DNA of 55,746 nucleotides, from NCBI GenBank assembly GCA_002378125.1, contig DFRF01000110.1:1-55746 (forward strand), given 5' to 3'. Within the stretch, counting starts at the first letter, position 1; every line of letters begins with the position of its first letter. Both the position numbers and the translations under genes were made by a program. The stretch is from Rhodospirillaceae bacterium UBA3470 (GTDB lineage: Bacteria; Pseudomonadota; Alphaproteobacteria; Rhodospirillales; Casp-alpha2). Positions 44,579 to 52,670 of the stretch are shown in pieces. Below the pieces are notes generated by a model, which was given only the letters and a program-made list of their open reading frames with translations, was not told the DNA's origin and did no database searches.

Positions 44579-44826
44579 TTCTCATCGCTGCGGTGCTCCT
44601 AGTTTCTTCGCCGGCCCTTTCTCATAGCACGCCGTCGTCTGTGCCTGAAACGAAGCCGGGAAGCAAAATGCTGCGGAACATCGGCCATTCGAGCATGCTC
44701 GCCGATCAGGTGCTTATTGATGTGGCGAAGAATGCTGTCCTGAGCTTGGCTAACTCATCCGGCGGTACCGCAAGGACTTACCATTTGTCTTCGATATCCA
44801 CTATCATGTCTTTTTGGGCGCGGTGA
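44566..44826 (+). CDS. Hypothetical small secreted protein between cobJ and cobM
   Basis: An 86-codon ORF starts 13 bp inside the end of the cbiG-cobJ gene, with GGAG 9 nt before its ATG. It begins MCILILIAAVLLVSSPALSH, a good signal peptide with a likely cut after ALS. The mature part is about 65 residues with no recognised motif. It fills most of the 267-bp gap before cobM, which favours a real gene in the operon, but there is no family evidence. It may also be chance ORF space. Confidence 0.4.
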   Translation: MCILILIAAVLLVSSPALSHSTPSSVPETKPGSKMLRNIGHSSMLADQVLIDVAKNAVLSLANSSGGTARTYHLSSISTIMSFWAR

Positions 44827-44845
44827 AGTAAGGCGAGAGACAAAA

Positions 44846-45607
44846 ATGATCGTACATTTCATTGGCGCCGGGCCCGGCGCGCCGGACCTGATCACGGTTC
44901 GGGGGTTGAACCTCATTAAGGCCTGTCCCGTGATCCTTTACGCCGGGTCCTTGGTGCCAGAATCCGTGATCACTGAGGCCGCCGATGGTGCCCTGATTAT
45001 AGATACGGCGCCCATGAATCTGGATGAAATCCTGGCCGAGATGGAGAAGGCCTATGCCACGGGCCATGACGTGGCGCGTGTCCATTCAGGCGATCCATCC
45101 ATCTACGGCGCCATCGGCGAACAGATGCGGCGCCTGGACTCTATGGGAATTCCCTACGATGTGACCCCCGGCGTGTCCGCCTACGCGGCGGCGGCAGCGG
45201 AAATGAAACGGGAATTGACCCTGGCAGGGGTTAGCCAATCAGTGATCGTGACCCGGACAGCGGTGCGCTCGTCGGCCATGCCTAACAGCGAAGATCTGGA
45301 AACCTTCGCCAAAAGTGGGGCGACTATGGCGATCCATCTTTCGGTCAACAATATGGCCAAGGTGGTCCGCGAACTCACGCCCTACTACGGCGACGATTGT
45401 CCGGTAGCGGTCTGTTACCGGGTTGGATGGCCGGACCAGGAAATCATTGAGGGGACCCTCACTGACATTCGCGACAAGGTGAAAGCCGCGGGCTTCACCC
45501 GCACGGCGCTTATCATGGTCGGCAGGGTACTTGATACGTCGACCTTTGATGACAGTCGGCTATACGCATCGGATCACTACCACGTGCTCCGCCCGCTCAA
45601 GACCTGA
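44846..45607 (+). CDS. cobM: Precorrin-4 / cobalt-precorrin-4 C11-methyltransferase
   Basis: CobM (CbiF) methylates C11 of the corrin precursor. The 253-residue protein starts MIVHFIGAGPGAPDLITVRG and has LYAGSLVP, RVHSGDPSIYGAIGEQMR and VTPGVSAYAAAAA, all family landmarks, and ends near YHVLRPL. AAGGCGAGAG provides a good ribosome binding site. It is the last plus-strand methyltransferase and overlaps the convergent DMT gene by 11 bp. Confidence 0.96.
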   Translation: MIVHFIGAGPGAPDLITVRGLNLIKACPVILYAGSLVPESVITEAADGALIIDTAPMNLDEILAEMEKAYATGHDVARVHSGDPSIYGAIGEQMRRLDSMGIPYDVTPGVSAYAAAAAEMKRELTLAGVSQSVIVTRTAVRSSAMPNSEDLETFAKSGATMAIHLSVNNMAKVVRELTPYYGDDCPVAVCYRVGWPDQEIIEGTLTDIRDKVKAAGFTRTALIMVGRVLDTSTFDDSRLYASDHYHVLRPLKT

Positions 45608-46460
45608 GCAGCAGTCCTACGCCGGCGACGGTGATGAAGATTCCGGCTAAGCCGAACCGTGTCGGTATGCTCTGACCAAGAAATAGCCGGTTCAGGAACA
45701 GCGTCAGCAACGGATAGCATGCGACAAGTGGAGCGACGATAGTCACCGGTCCGCGGCTTAAGGCCATGTAAAGGAGAAGCACGGCGGCCCCGTTGACCAT
45801 GCCGACGGCGATAAACCACCATATCCCGGCGCGGGCTGGCCAATCACCACCGTCGCGCCGGCCTAGAATCACACCGCCCATAACCACCGCCGACACCATA
45901 TAGCCGATGGTGACCGCCGCGAAGGGGCTTGGCCAATCCGCCAGGCCCAACTTCACCATAGGTTGGGCAATGCCCCGCAGAAACGCCGCGCTAAGCGGCA
46001 GGCCCAATGTCCATAAGGCGGGCCGCGCATCACCGTTGCCCCTGCTGACGAACAGCAAAGCCACGCCAGCGCAAATGGCCACAATGCCGAGCCCTTGGGT
46101 CGCGTTGGGCGCTTCGTCTATGAGCACAATGGCCAGCACGACCGCGAACAGAGGCGTCAGGTTCCCAAGCGTCCCTGTGAGATTCGGTCCGATACGCCTG
46201 TTTGCGGAGAACGTCAGTAGTGTGACGGCGACGGGAAAAAACAAGCCGACCACCACGAAGGTTGTGGCGCTCGAACCGGCCCATTGGTCCCAGTCGACGG
46301 TAAGCGGTGAGATCACCAGGAAAAGTAATGCTGTGGTTGGTACGGCTATAGCCGCCCCCGTGAGTGGCGCAGTGGTCCGTAAACCGAACTGGGTGAGTAC
46401 CAAGGCCAGCGCAAAACTGAAGGCCGATGCTAACGCGATGAGGATCAGCACGGTATCCAT
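45597..46460 (-). CDS. EamA/DMT family transporter (fourth in the locus)
   Basis: A membrane protein of about 287 residues with ten hydrophobic segments in two EamA repeats (LGNLTPLFAVVLAIVLIDE in the first, MALSRGPVTIVAPLVACYP in the second). I start at ATG 46460; the frame continues ten codons upstream into the end of cobK. It lies on the minus strand directly after cobK, so cbiD-cobK-DMT form one unit. The substrate is unknown. It is the fourth DMT-type permease within about 16 kb. Confidence 0.86.
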   Translation of the reverse strand: MDTVLILIALASAFSFALALVLTQFGLRTTAPLTGAAIAVPTTALLFLVISPLTVDWDQWAGSSATTFVVVGLFFPVAVTLLTFSANRRIGPNLTGTLGNLTPLFAVVLAIVLIDEAPNATQGLGIVAICAGVALLFVSRGNGDARPALWTLGLPLSAAFLRGIAQPMVKLGLADWPSPFAAVTIGYMVSAVVMGGVILGRRDGGDWPARAGIWWFIAVGMVNGAAVLLLYMALSRGPVTIVAPLVACYPLLTLFLNRLFLGQSIPTRFGLAGIFITVAGVGLLLRS

Positions 46461-46468
46461 GGGCGAAG

Positions 46469-47224
46469 CTACAGTCTGTCTTGAATCCACGCGACAGCAT
46501 CGTCGACGGTTTCGACGTGTGCCCCAAACGGTGTAGATGGCTGGCGGATCAGAACCAGAGGAATGTCCTGCACGACGGCGGCGGTTATCTTCGCGGGTAA
46601 GGGCCCGCCGCTATGCTTGGAGACCAGCGTGTCGATACGGTGTTCTCGGAGCAGCGTCGCCTCCGCGGTTTCGGAGAATGGTGGGCGGCCCGTGATGACG
46701 GCATAGGCGTCCAACGGCAGCCGTTCCTGGGGCTCGCTGATCAGGCGGACCAAGAACCAGACGTTGGGGATGCCGGCGAAAGCGTCGATTTCCTGGGTTC
46801 CCGTCGATAGAAATGCTCGGCCTCCTTGGGCGGCCAACTGGCGGGCGGCTGCTGCCATGTCGTTAACAAAGGTCGCTTGGGCGTCTTCCGGCAACACCCA
46901 GTCGGGTCGCCGCAGCATTAGGCGAGGGCGTCCGATCGCGACAGCCGCCTTGGCGGCGTGGTCAGAAATCGCCGTGGCAAAGGGATGCGTAGCGTCTATG
47001 ACCATGTCGATGGCGGCATCTCTGAGGTAATTGGCGAGGCCGTCTGTTCCGCCAAAGCCTCCCTCGCGAACCGTGCCCGGCGGGTTATGGGGACGCGCTG
47101 TGCGTCCGGCGTAGGAGCTGATGATCTCCACGTTGTCGGGCAAGGTTTCAACGGCCCGGCCGGCGAGGCGTCGGGCCTCGCCGGTGCCTCCCAAAATCAG
47201 AATTCGGCGACGTTCAGCCGGCAT
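46469..47224 (-). CDS. cobK: Precorrin-6A / cobalt-precorrin-6A reductase
   Basis: CobK (CbiJ) reduces the macrocycle with NADPH. The 251-residue protein starts MPAERRRILILGGTGEARRLA, giving the nucleotide-binding GGTGEA loop at about 13-18. It contains DATHPFA, the FLSTGTQEIDAF segment and the late VSKHSGG motif. ATG 47224 overlaps the cbiD stop by 11 bp; a longer frame within cbiD is ignored. It is followed immediately by the DMT gene. Confidence 0.95.
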   Translation of the reverse strand: MPAERRRILILGGTGEARRLAGRAVETLPDNVEIISSYAGRTARPHNPPGTVREGGFGGTDGLANYLRDAAIDMVIDATHPFATAISDHAAKAAVAIGRPRLMLRRPDWVLPEDAQATFVNDMAAAARQLAAQGGRAFLSTGTQEIDAFAGIPNVWFLVRLISEPQERLPLDAYAVITGRPPFSETAEATLLREHRIDTLVSKHSGGPLPAKITAAVVQDIPLVLIRQPSTPFGAHVETVDDAVAWIQDRL

Positions 47225-48299
47225 AACCCACCTGATCGCCTCGACGGTCGTAGATAAGCACCTCAATTTCTGTACCGCCGGACAAGGTCGCCAATGCTGC
47301 CTCGCGGGTGCCGGCCGCGATCCGGTTAGCCAAGGGGAGGTTGGCGGCCGCGGCGATCTCCAGTACCGCCATGGCCGTGTTGGCGTCACGTGTCGCCGTG
47401 ACTTGCTCACGATTGGCGCCCATGGCTTGCATGGTGTCCGCCAAACGCGCGAAGTCTACGGACGAGCGAGACGAATGCAAATCCATATGCCCTTGCGACA
47501 GCTTAGTCAGCTTAGCAAATCCTCCGGCGATGGTGAGCCGGGGTACTGTGTTAGAGCGCAAGTACTTGAGCATGCCGCCGGCAAAATCTCCCATATCGAT
47601 GAGCGCCGTGTCGGCAAGTCCGTACTTATTCCGAACTGCCGCCTCTGAGGTGGAGCCGGTGGCCGCCGCGATATGATCGATACCGCTGGCGCGCGCCACA
47701 TCGATTCCCCGGTGGATGGAATGAATCCAAGATGCGCAAGAGAACGGGATGACGATACCCGTGGTCCCCAGCACCGAGAGCCCCCCCCGGATACCGAGGC
47801 GACCGTTCATGGTCTTCTCGGCCAGGGTTTCCCCGCCGGGAATGGAAATTCGGACGACGACGTCGGCGGCGGCATTCTGCGCCTTTGCGATCTGGGTGAG
47901 ATTGTCGGTGATGATCCGGCGGGGGGCCGGGTTGATGGCGGGTTCTCCTACGGCAAGGGGCAGGCCCGGCAAGGTAACGGTGCCGACGCCGTCGCCGGCC
48001 TCAAAGGTCACGCCTGCGCCGGGCGCACCATGGCGGACCTCGGCAATGATCTCCGCGCCGTGAGTGACATCCGGGTCATCACCGGCGTCCTTGATCACCG
48101 AAGCCGCCGCCACGCCGTCGGCCAGCCGGGTTGTTTCCAGGCTGAAGGTTGGGGTTTGGCCGCGCGGTAACTCTATCGTAATCTGTTCGTTGAAGCTTCC
48201 GCACAGTAGGCCTCTAAGGGCGGCAGATGCCGCCGCCGCGGCGCAAGCGCCCGTTGTCCAGCCCCGGCGCAAGGTTCCCTCTGGTTTACGGCCTTCCAT
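47214..48299 (-). CDS. cbiD: Cobalt-precorrin-5B C1-methyltransferase
   Basis: CbiD methylates C1 in the early-cobalt pathway, the step done by CobF in the aerobic route. The 361-residue protein starts MEGRKPEGTLRRGWTTGACA and includes GTVTLPGLPLAVGEPAINP, GGLSVLGTTGIVIPFS and TGSTSEAAVRNKYGL, all typical of CbiD. I start at 48299 because the preceding 106 codons overlap the divergent SCO1 gene. CbiD together with CbiG makes a strong case for an anaerobic-type backbone in this locus. Confidence 0.95.
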   Translation of the reverse strand: MEGRKPEGTLRRGWTTGACAAAAASAALRGLLCGSFNEQITIELPRGQTPTFSLETTRLADGVAAASVIKDAGDDPDVTHGAEIIAEVRHGAPGAGVTFEAGDGVGTVTLPGLPLAVGEPAINPAPRRIITDNLTQIAKAQNAAADVVVRISIPGGETLAEKTMNGRLGIRGGLSVLGTTGIVIPFSCASWIHSIHRGIDVARASGIDHIAAATGSTSEAAVRNKYGLADTALIDMGDFAGGMLKYLRSNTVPRLTIAGGFAKLTKLSQGHMDLHSSRSSVDFARLADTMQAMGANREQVTATRDANTAMAVLEIAAAANLPLANRIAAGTREAALATLSGGTEIEVLIYDRRGDQVGYAG

Positions 48300-48345
48300 A
48301 GGGGTAATGTAACTCCTTGCCCAGGTAATAACGAGGCTCGAGAGC

Positions 48346-49083
48346 GTGACCGAAAAAACCAAACCCAAGCCGAAAACCAAATCCAAGCCGCAAAACAAAC
48401 CTAAGCGGGAAAACAAAACTGACGCTAAGGACTTCACCGAGCGGGCTATCCAATCTGGTAGCGGCCGGCTGAATTGGGTCGTCCTCGCATTGTTGATCGT
48501 TGGCGTCGCTATTCTGGTGTATGTAAGTGGCTTCAAACTCGACGACGAAGCAAAGTTGCCACAGAAATCGGAGGACCAGCTGGCTGGCGGCACGCCGACG
48601 ATTGGCGGTCCATTCACACTTGTTAATCAAGACGGTAAGACTGTCACGGACAAGGACTTCCGGGGGCAGTACTTGATGATCTACTTCGGCTATACCTACT
48701 GTCCCGATGTCTGTCCTACATCGCTCACGTACATGTCCGATGCTCTTGATTTGCTGGGCGACACGGCCGCCAGGGTGACGCCTATGCTTATCACCATCGA
48801 CCCGGCCCGCGACACGCCTGAGCACTTGAAAGAATACGCTACCTATTTTCATCCTAGGCTCCACGCACTGACCGGTTCACCGGAACAGATTGCCGCCGTC
48901 GCCAAGGCTTACCGGGTCTATTACTCCAAGGTCAAGGGGGAAGACGCGACGGAAGACGATTATCTCATGGACCATAGCTCAGTAACTTACGTGATGGGCC
49001 CCGATGGGATGTTCCGTCTCCATTTCTCTCATGGGACTGACGCTGAGACCATGGCCAGCCGCCTGCGGGACATTATCTCCTAA
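48346..49083 (+). CDS. SCO1/SenC family copper-binding thioredoxin-like protein
   Basis: SCO proteins deliver copper to the CuA centre of cytochrome c oxidase or act as thiol oxidoreductases. The GTG-started 245-residue protein has a lysine/proline-rich cytoplasmic tail (residues 3-25), one membrane anchor (VVLALLIVGVAILVYVSGF, about 45-63) and a periplasmic domain. C119 and C123 of YCPDVCP and His210 of MDHSSVTYVM are the copper ligands. It diverges from cbiD and ends 4 bp before cobB. No oxidase genes are nearby. Confidence 0.93.
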   Translation: MTEKTKPKPKTKSKPQNKPKRENKTDAKDFTERAIQSGSGRLNWVVLALLIVGVAILVYVSGFKLDDEAKLPQKSEDQLAGGTPTIGGPFTLVNQDGKTVTDKDFRGQYLMIYFGYTYCPDVCPTSLTYMSDALDLLGDTAARVTPMLITIDPARDTPEHLKEYATYFHPRLHALTGSPEQIAAVAKAYRVYYSKVKGEDATEDDYLMDHSSVTYVMGPDGMFRLHFSHGTDAETMASRLRDIIS

Positions 49084-49087
49084 ACCC

Positions 49088-50428
49088 ATGATCGAATCAG
49101 CCCGCGGACTGGTCGTTGCCGCGCCGGCGTCCGGCAGCGGCAAGACGGTCGTGACGCTCGGTCTGCTGCGCAGCCTCGTACGCGCAGGCGTTGACGTGGT
49201 CTCTGCGAAGGTTGGTCCCGACTACATTGATCCGGCCTTTCATACGGCGGCCAGCGGACGTGGGTGCCGCAACTTGGACACCTGGGCCATGCGGCCGGAT
49301 ACCCTGGCCTTCGGGATTGCGGCGCTTATGGACCCGGGGCGGTTGATCATATGCGAGGGCGTCATGGGCTTGTTCGATGGCGCGCGCGGGACGCCGGGTC
49401 CCGCCGATGGGTCGACGGCTAGCCTTGCGAAGGCGACCGGCTGGCCCGTGATCCTGGTCGTTGACGCGGCGGCCCAGGCGGCATCGGTGGCTGCGCTGGT
49501 TCGCGGCTTTGCGTATCACGATTCGGCAATTACGCTTGGCGGTGTGCTGTTCAACCGGGTCGGTGGCGACACCCACGCGGCCATCCTGAGAGAGGCTATG
49601 GCGACCCACCTGCCCGGCATTCCAGTCATCGGCTGCCTCAAACGAACCGACGATCTCGGGTTGCCGACGCGACACCTGGGCCTCGTACAGGCGCTAGAGC
49701 ACCCGGACTTGCGGACCTTTCTGGACCGCGCTGCCGATTGGATCGATGCCCATGTGGACACGGAACGCCTTGCGGCATTGGCCGTCGTAGCGTCTTCAAT
49801 GGAGGCGGAACCTTCAAACACTCCGCCGCTTGCGCCGCTAGGCCAGCGGATTTCCGTGGCTCGTGACGCGGCCTTCGCGTTCGCTTATCCGCACGTGCTT
49901 GAAGGTTGGCGGGACGCTGGTGCCGAGTTAGCCTTCTTTTCACCGCTGGCAGATGAAGGGCCTACGGCAAATGCCGATGCGGTGTATCTGCCCGGTGGAT
50001 ACCCGGAGCTTTTTGCCGCTGCGCTGTCCGTCAACGACGGCTTCCGTAACGCCATGGGGGCTGCGCGGGATCGAGATGCGGCAATATTCGGTGAATGCGG
50101 TGGCTACATGGTGCTGGGTGAGGAATTGACGGATGCGTCGGGCGCCGCCCATGGTATGCTAGGGTTTCTACCGGTCCGAACCTCGTTCGCCGAACGAGCC
50201 CTGCATCTCGGGTATCGAGGTGTCCGCACCTTGAACGCATCGCCGCTGGGTAAAGGTGCGACATCGTTCCGCGGGCATGAGTTTCATTACGCGACCGTGT
50301 TGGAGGAGGTTGGCGCACCACCATTGTTTGACGCCGGAAATGCCGCCGGCGACGCCATGGGAACCACGGGACTTGTTGTTGGCCGCGTTGCCGGATCTTT
50401 CATTCATCTTATTGACCGTGTGGCTTGA
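49088..50428 (+). CDS. cobB: Cobyrinate / hydrogenobyrinate a,c-diamide synthase
   Basis: CobB (CbiA) amidates the a and c side chains using glutamine and ATP. The N-terminal domain has APASGSGKT at 12-20 and KVGPDYIDPAFH, then the glutaminase domain has GECGGYMVLG with Cys337. The start is ATG 49088, 4 bp after the SCO1 stop; a frame into SCO1 is ignored. At 446 residues it is full length. In the late-cobalt route its product is the CobN substrate, so whether it acts on cobalt-free or cobalt-bound rings is the key question here. Confidence 0.95.
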   Translation: MIESARGLVVAAPASGSGKTVVTLGLLRSLVRAGVDVVSAKVGPDYIDPAFHTAASGRGCRNLDTWAMRPDTLAFGIAALMDPGRLIICEGVMGLFDGARGTPGPADGSTASLAKATGWPVILVVDAAAQAASVAALVRGFAYHDSAITLGGVLFNRVGGDTHAAILREAMATHLPGIPVIGCLKRTDDLGLPTRHLGLVQALEHPDLRTFLDRAADWIDAHVDTERLAALAVVASSMEAEPSNTPPLAPLGQRISVARDAAFAFAYPHVLEGWRDAGAELAFFSPLADEGPTANADAVYLPGGYPELFAAALSVNDGFRNAMGAARDRDAAIFGECGGYMVLGEELTDASGAAHGMLGFLPVRTSFAERALHLGYRGVRTLNASPLGKGATSFRGHEFHYATVLEEVGAPPLFDAGNAAGDAMGTTGLVVGRVAGSFIHLIDRVA

Positions 50429-50515
50429 AGGTGGTTGGGGATTGCGCCACAAGCTATTCATTGCGGTCGCGCTGCATTGGCGCTACGACTGATCCAGCAG
50501 GGGAAGGTGAACTGC

Positions 50516-50980
50516 GTGTTTAGACCGTTCAAGAAATCCAAGGTTGACGAGTTACCCTACTGGCGGCGCAAGGGTCTTGACGAAATGACAAAAGCCGAAT
50601 GGGAAGGGTTGTGCGATGGTTGCGGGCGGTGCTGTCTGAACAAGCTGGAACACGAGACCACTGGCGAGATCTTCCACACGGATGTCGCGTGTCGCCTCTT
50701 GGATCTGGAAACCTGCCGCTGCACTAGCTATGAAGACCGCAAGCGGTTCGTGCCAGAATGTCAGATGCTGACCCATCGGAACCTGAAGAAGTATCCCTGG
50801 CTGCCGTCTACCTGCGCTTATCGGTTGTTGTTGGAGGGCAAGGATTTGAATTGGTGGCATCCCTTAGTGTCCGGTGATCCGGAAACCGTTCACAGGGCGG
50901 GCGTCTCCGTCCGCCATCGGGTCATTTCAGAGCGCGAATGCGACGATTTGGAAAGCCATGTAGTCAGTTGGCCCGCTTAA
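50516..50980 (+). CDS. YcgN family cysteine-cluster protein
   Basis: A 154-residue protein with the YcgN/UPF0260 landmark EWEGLCDGCGRCCLNKLE, then ACRLLDLETCRCTSYEDR and the later CQMLTHRNL and LPSTCAYRLL cysteines. The cluster pattern suggests metal or Fe-S binding, but the family function is unknown. GTG 50516 is chosen because AAGG lies 6-7 nt upstream and it gives the usual start before PYWRRKGLDEMT; the frame further left has no good signal. Confidence 0.85.
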   Translation: MFRPFKKSKVDELPYWRRKGLDEMTKAEWEGLCDGCGRCCLNKLEHETTGEIFHTDVACRLLDLETCRCTSYEDRKRFVPECQMLTHRNLKKYPWLPSTCAYRLLLEGKDLNWWHPLVSGDPETVHRAGVSVRHRVISERECDDLESHVVSWPA

Positions 50981-51037
50981 TGGATAAGCTCGGCTTAGAC
51001 CGGTGACGAATGATTTTTTGAGCAAGGAGACGAGACA

Positions 51038-51961
51038 ATGAGCCTATCCCCGGACCGCTTCACCGGCGTAAATGCCGCCGTGCTGACGCCTGTTACCGAT
51101 GACCTGATCCCCGACGACGCTTTGATGCTGGAGTATTCCAACTGGCTGATGGCAAACGGCTGCGACGGCTTGGCAATCCTGGGGACGACCGGTGAAGCTA
51201 ACTGCTTCTCCCTGAAGGAGCGTATCCGGATCATCGAGAGGCTGATTGAGGGCGGCATTCCGTCCAAGTCCCTGATGCCGGGCACCGGTAGCTGCGCGCT
51301 GACCGATGCGGTGGAACTGACGCGCATGGCCGTCAAGGCAGGTTGTGGCGGCGTCCTGATGTTGCCGCCGTTTTATTACAAGAACCCGTCCGACGCGGGG
51401 CTCTTCCGGTTCTTCTCGGAGGTGATCCAGCGGGTCGGCGATTCGAACCTGCAAATCTATCTCTATCATTTCCCGCAGATGTCGGCGACCCCAATCACCT
51501 ATAACCTGATCGAGATTCTGTTGAAGGAATACCCGGATACGGTCTGCGGCATGAAGGATTCGTCTGGCGATCTGGAGAACATGGCCGGCGCGGCTGAGCG
51601 TTTCCCAGGTTTCCACGTGCTCGCTGGGGCGGAGACCGTCTTCCTGGATCTGCTGAAACGTGGCGGCGCGGGCTGCATTACGGCTTGCTCCAACGTCACC
51701 TCGCAGTTGGCCCAGGACGTATATACGGCCTTCCAGAACGGCACTGATCCCTCGGCTGCAAACGAGGCGATGATTGCCATCCGCAAGGTGATCCAGGAAT
51801 ACCCCCTGTCACCGGCCCTCAAGGAACTTATCGCGCGGCACATGGGTAACGATCAGTGGCGTCTCAGCCGTCCCCCGTTCACCACAATGGACGATGTGAC
51901 GCGTCAGCGCCTGTTCAACGACTTCGATGCTGTCGGTTACGCACTTCCGGAAGCCGCCTGA
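51038..51961 (+). CDS. Dihydrodipicolinate synthase/N-acetylneuraminate lyase family aldolase
   Basis: Members form a Schiff base with pyruvate-like substrates in a TIM barrel. The 307-residue protein has LGTTGEANCFS (the GxxGE region), the Schiff-base Lys in VCGMKDSSGD, and the LYHFPQMSATPI segment where DapA normally has YNVPGRT. The missing Arg of that DapA segment argues against a true lysine-pathway DapA. AGGAGACGAGACA precedes the ATG. The substrate is unknown, and lysine biosynthesis is not implied by the neighbours. Confidence 0.85.
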   Translation: MSLSPDRFTGVNAAVLTPVTDDLIPDDALMLEYSNWLMANGCDGLAILGTTGEANCFSLKERIRIIERLIEGGIPSKSLMPGTGSCALTDAVELTRMAVKAGCGGVLMLPPFYYKNPSDAGLFRFFSEVIQRVGDSNLQIYLYHFPQMSATPITYNLIEILLKEYPDTVCGMKDSSGDLENMAGAAERFPGFHVLAGAETVFLDLLKRGGAGCITACSNVTSQLAQDVYTAFQNGTDPSAANEAMIAIRKVIQEYPLSPALKELIARHMGNDQWRLSRPPFTTMDDVTRQRLFNDFDAVGYALPEAA

Positions 51962-51968
51962 TTTTCCG

Positions 51969-52670
51969 GTGGGCGCCGAGCCGGTAGCCATACTCGATAT
52001 TGATGGCCGTCCAGTGCCGTTGCGCCTCAGACGCAACTGTCGTGCGCGGCGCATTCTGCTTCGTCTGGACAAGCAAGGCGATGGCGTCGTCGTTACCTTG
52101 CCGAAATCGGTGCCCGAGGTTGAGGGCATCGCCTGGGCGGAGAAACAAGTGGCTTGGATCACCAACCGCCTTTCCGCTTTGCCGACGCGCACCCCGTTTT
52201 CCGATGGTGCGGTGATCCCCTTCGAAGGAGAAGACCACGTTATCCGCCACATTCCGAGCGCACGGCGCGGCGTTTGGCGAGAGGCCGGCGAGATTCGCGT
52301 CAGCGGTCAACCGGAACACTTGGCGCGTCGAGTTCGCGATTGGCTCAAGAAGGAAGCGCGTGCGCGCCTCAGCGAACAAACCGCCCTCGCCTCCGAGCGC
52401 CTAGGCCTGCAACACGGCCGGATTACTGTCCGCGACACCAGATCGCGGTGGGGGTCATGTGCGTCAAACGGCAACCTCAGTTTCTGTTGGCGCCTGATCC
52501 TGGCACCGGCGTTCGTTCTCAACTACGTGGTTGCCCACGAGGTGGCCCATTTGAAGGAGCCGCACCATGGTGCTAGCTTCTGGAAAACGGTAGCGGAGCT
52601 CGATTCAAGCGTGGATGCGGGGCGCAAATGGCTCCGCCAACATGGGGAAACGCTGCATTTTATCGGTTGA
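51969..52670 (+). CDS. YgjP/DUF45 family M48-like metal-dependent hydrolase
   Basis: A predicted zinc metallopeptidase of the YgjP-like type. RRNCRARRILLRLD near the N-terminus and TVRDTRSRWGSCASNG are family marks. The zinc motif is HEVAHLKEPHHG, with the third ligand downstream in the HHGASFW region. I prefer GTG 51969, just after the preceding stop; ATG 51927 would overlap the aldolase by 35 bp. About 233 residues. Function unknown. Confidence 0.87.
   Translation: MGAEPVAILDIDGRPVPLRLRRNCRARRILLRLDKQGDGVVVTLPKSVPEVEGIAWAEKQVAWITNRLSALPTRTPFSDGAVIPFEGEDHVIRHIPSARRGVWREAGEIRVSGQPEHLARRVRDWLKKEARARLSEQTALASERLGLQHGRITVRDTRSRWGSCASNGNLSFCWRLILAPAFVLNYVVAHEVAHLKEPHHGASFWKTVAELDSSVDAGRKWLRQHGETLHFIG

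Noticed and set aside
47225..47410. Extended CobK start
   Set aside because: The upstream residues are inside cbiD in another frame; MPAERRRILILGGTG is the natural start.
48300..48617. N-terminal extension of CbiD
   Set aside because: The extra residues lie over the SCO1 gene on the opposite strand, and MEGRKPEGTLRRGW is a standard CbiD start.
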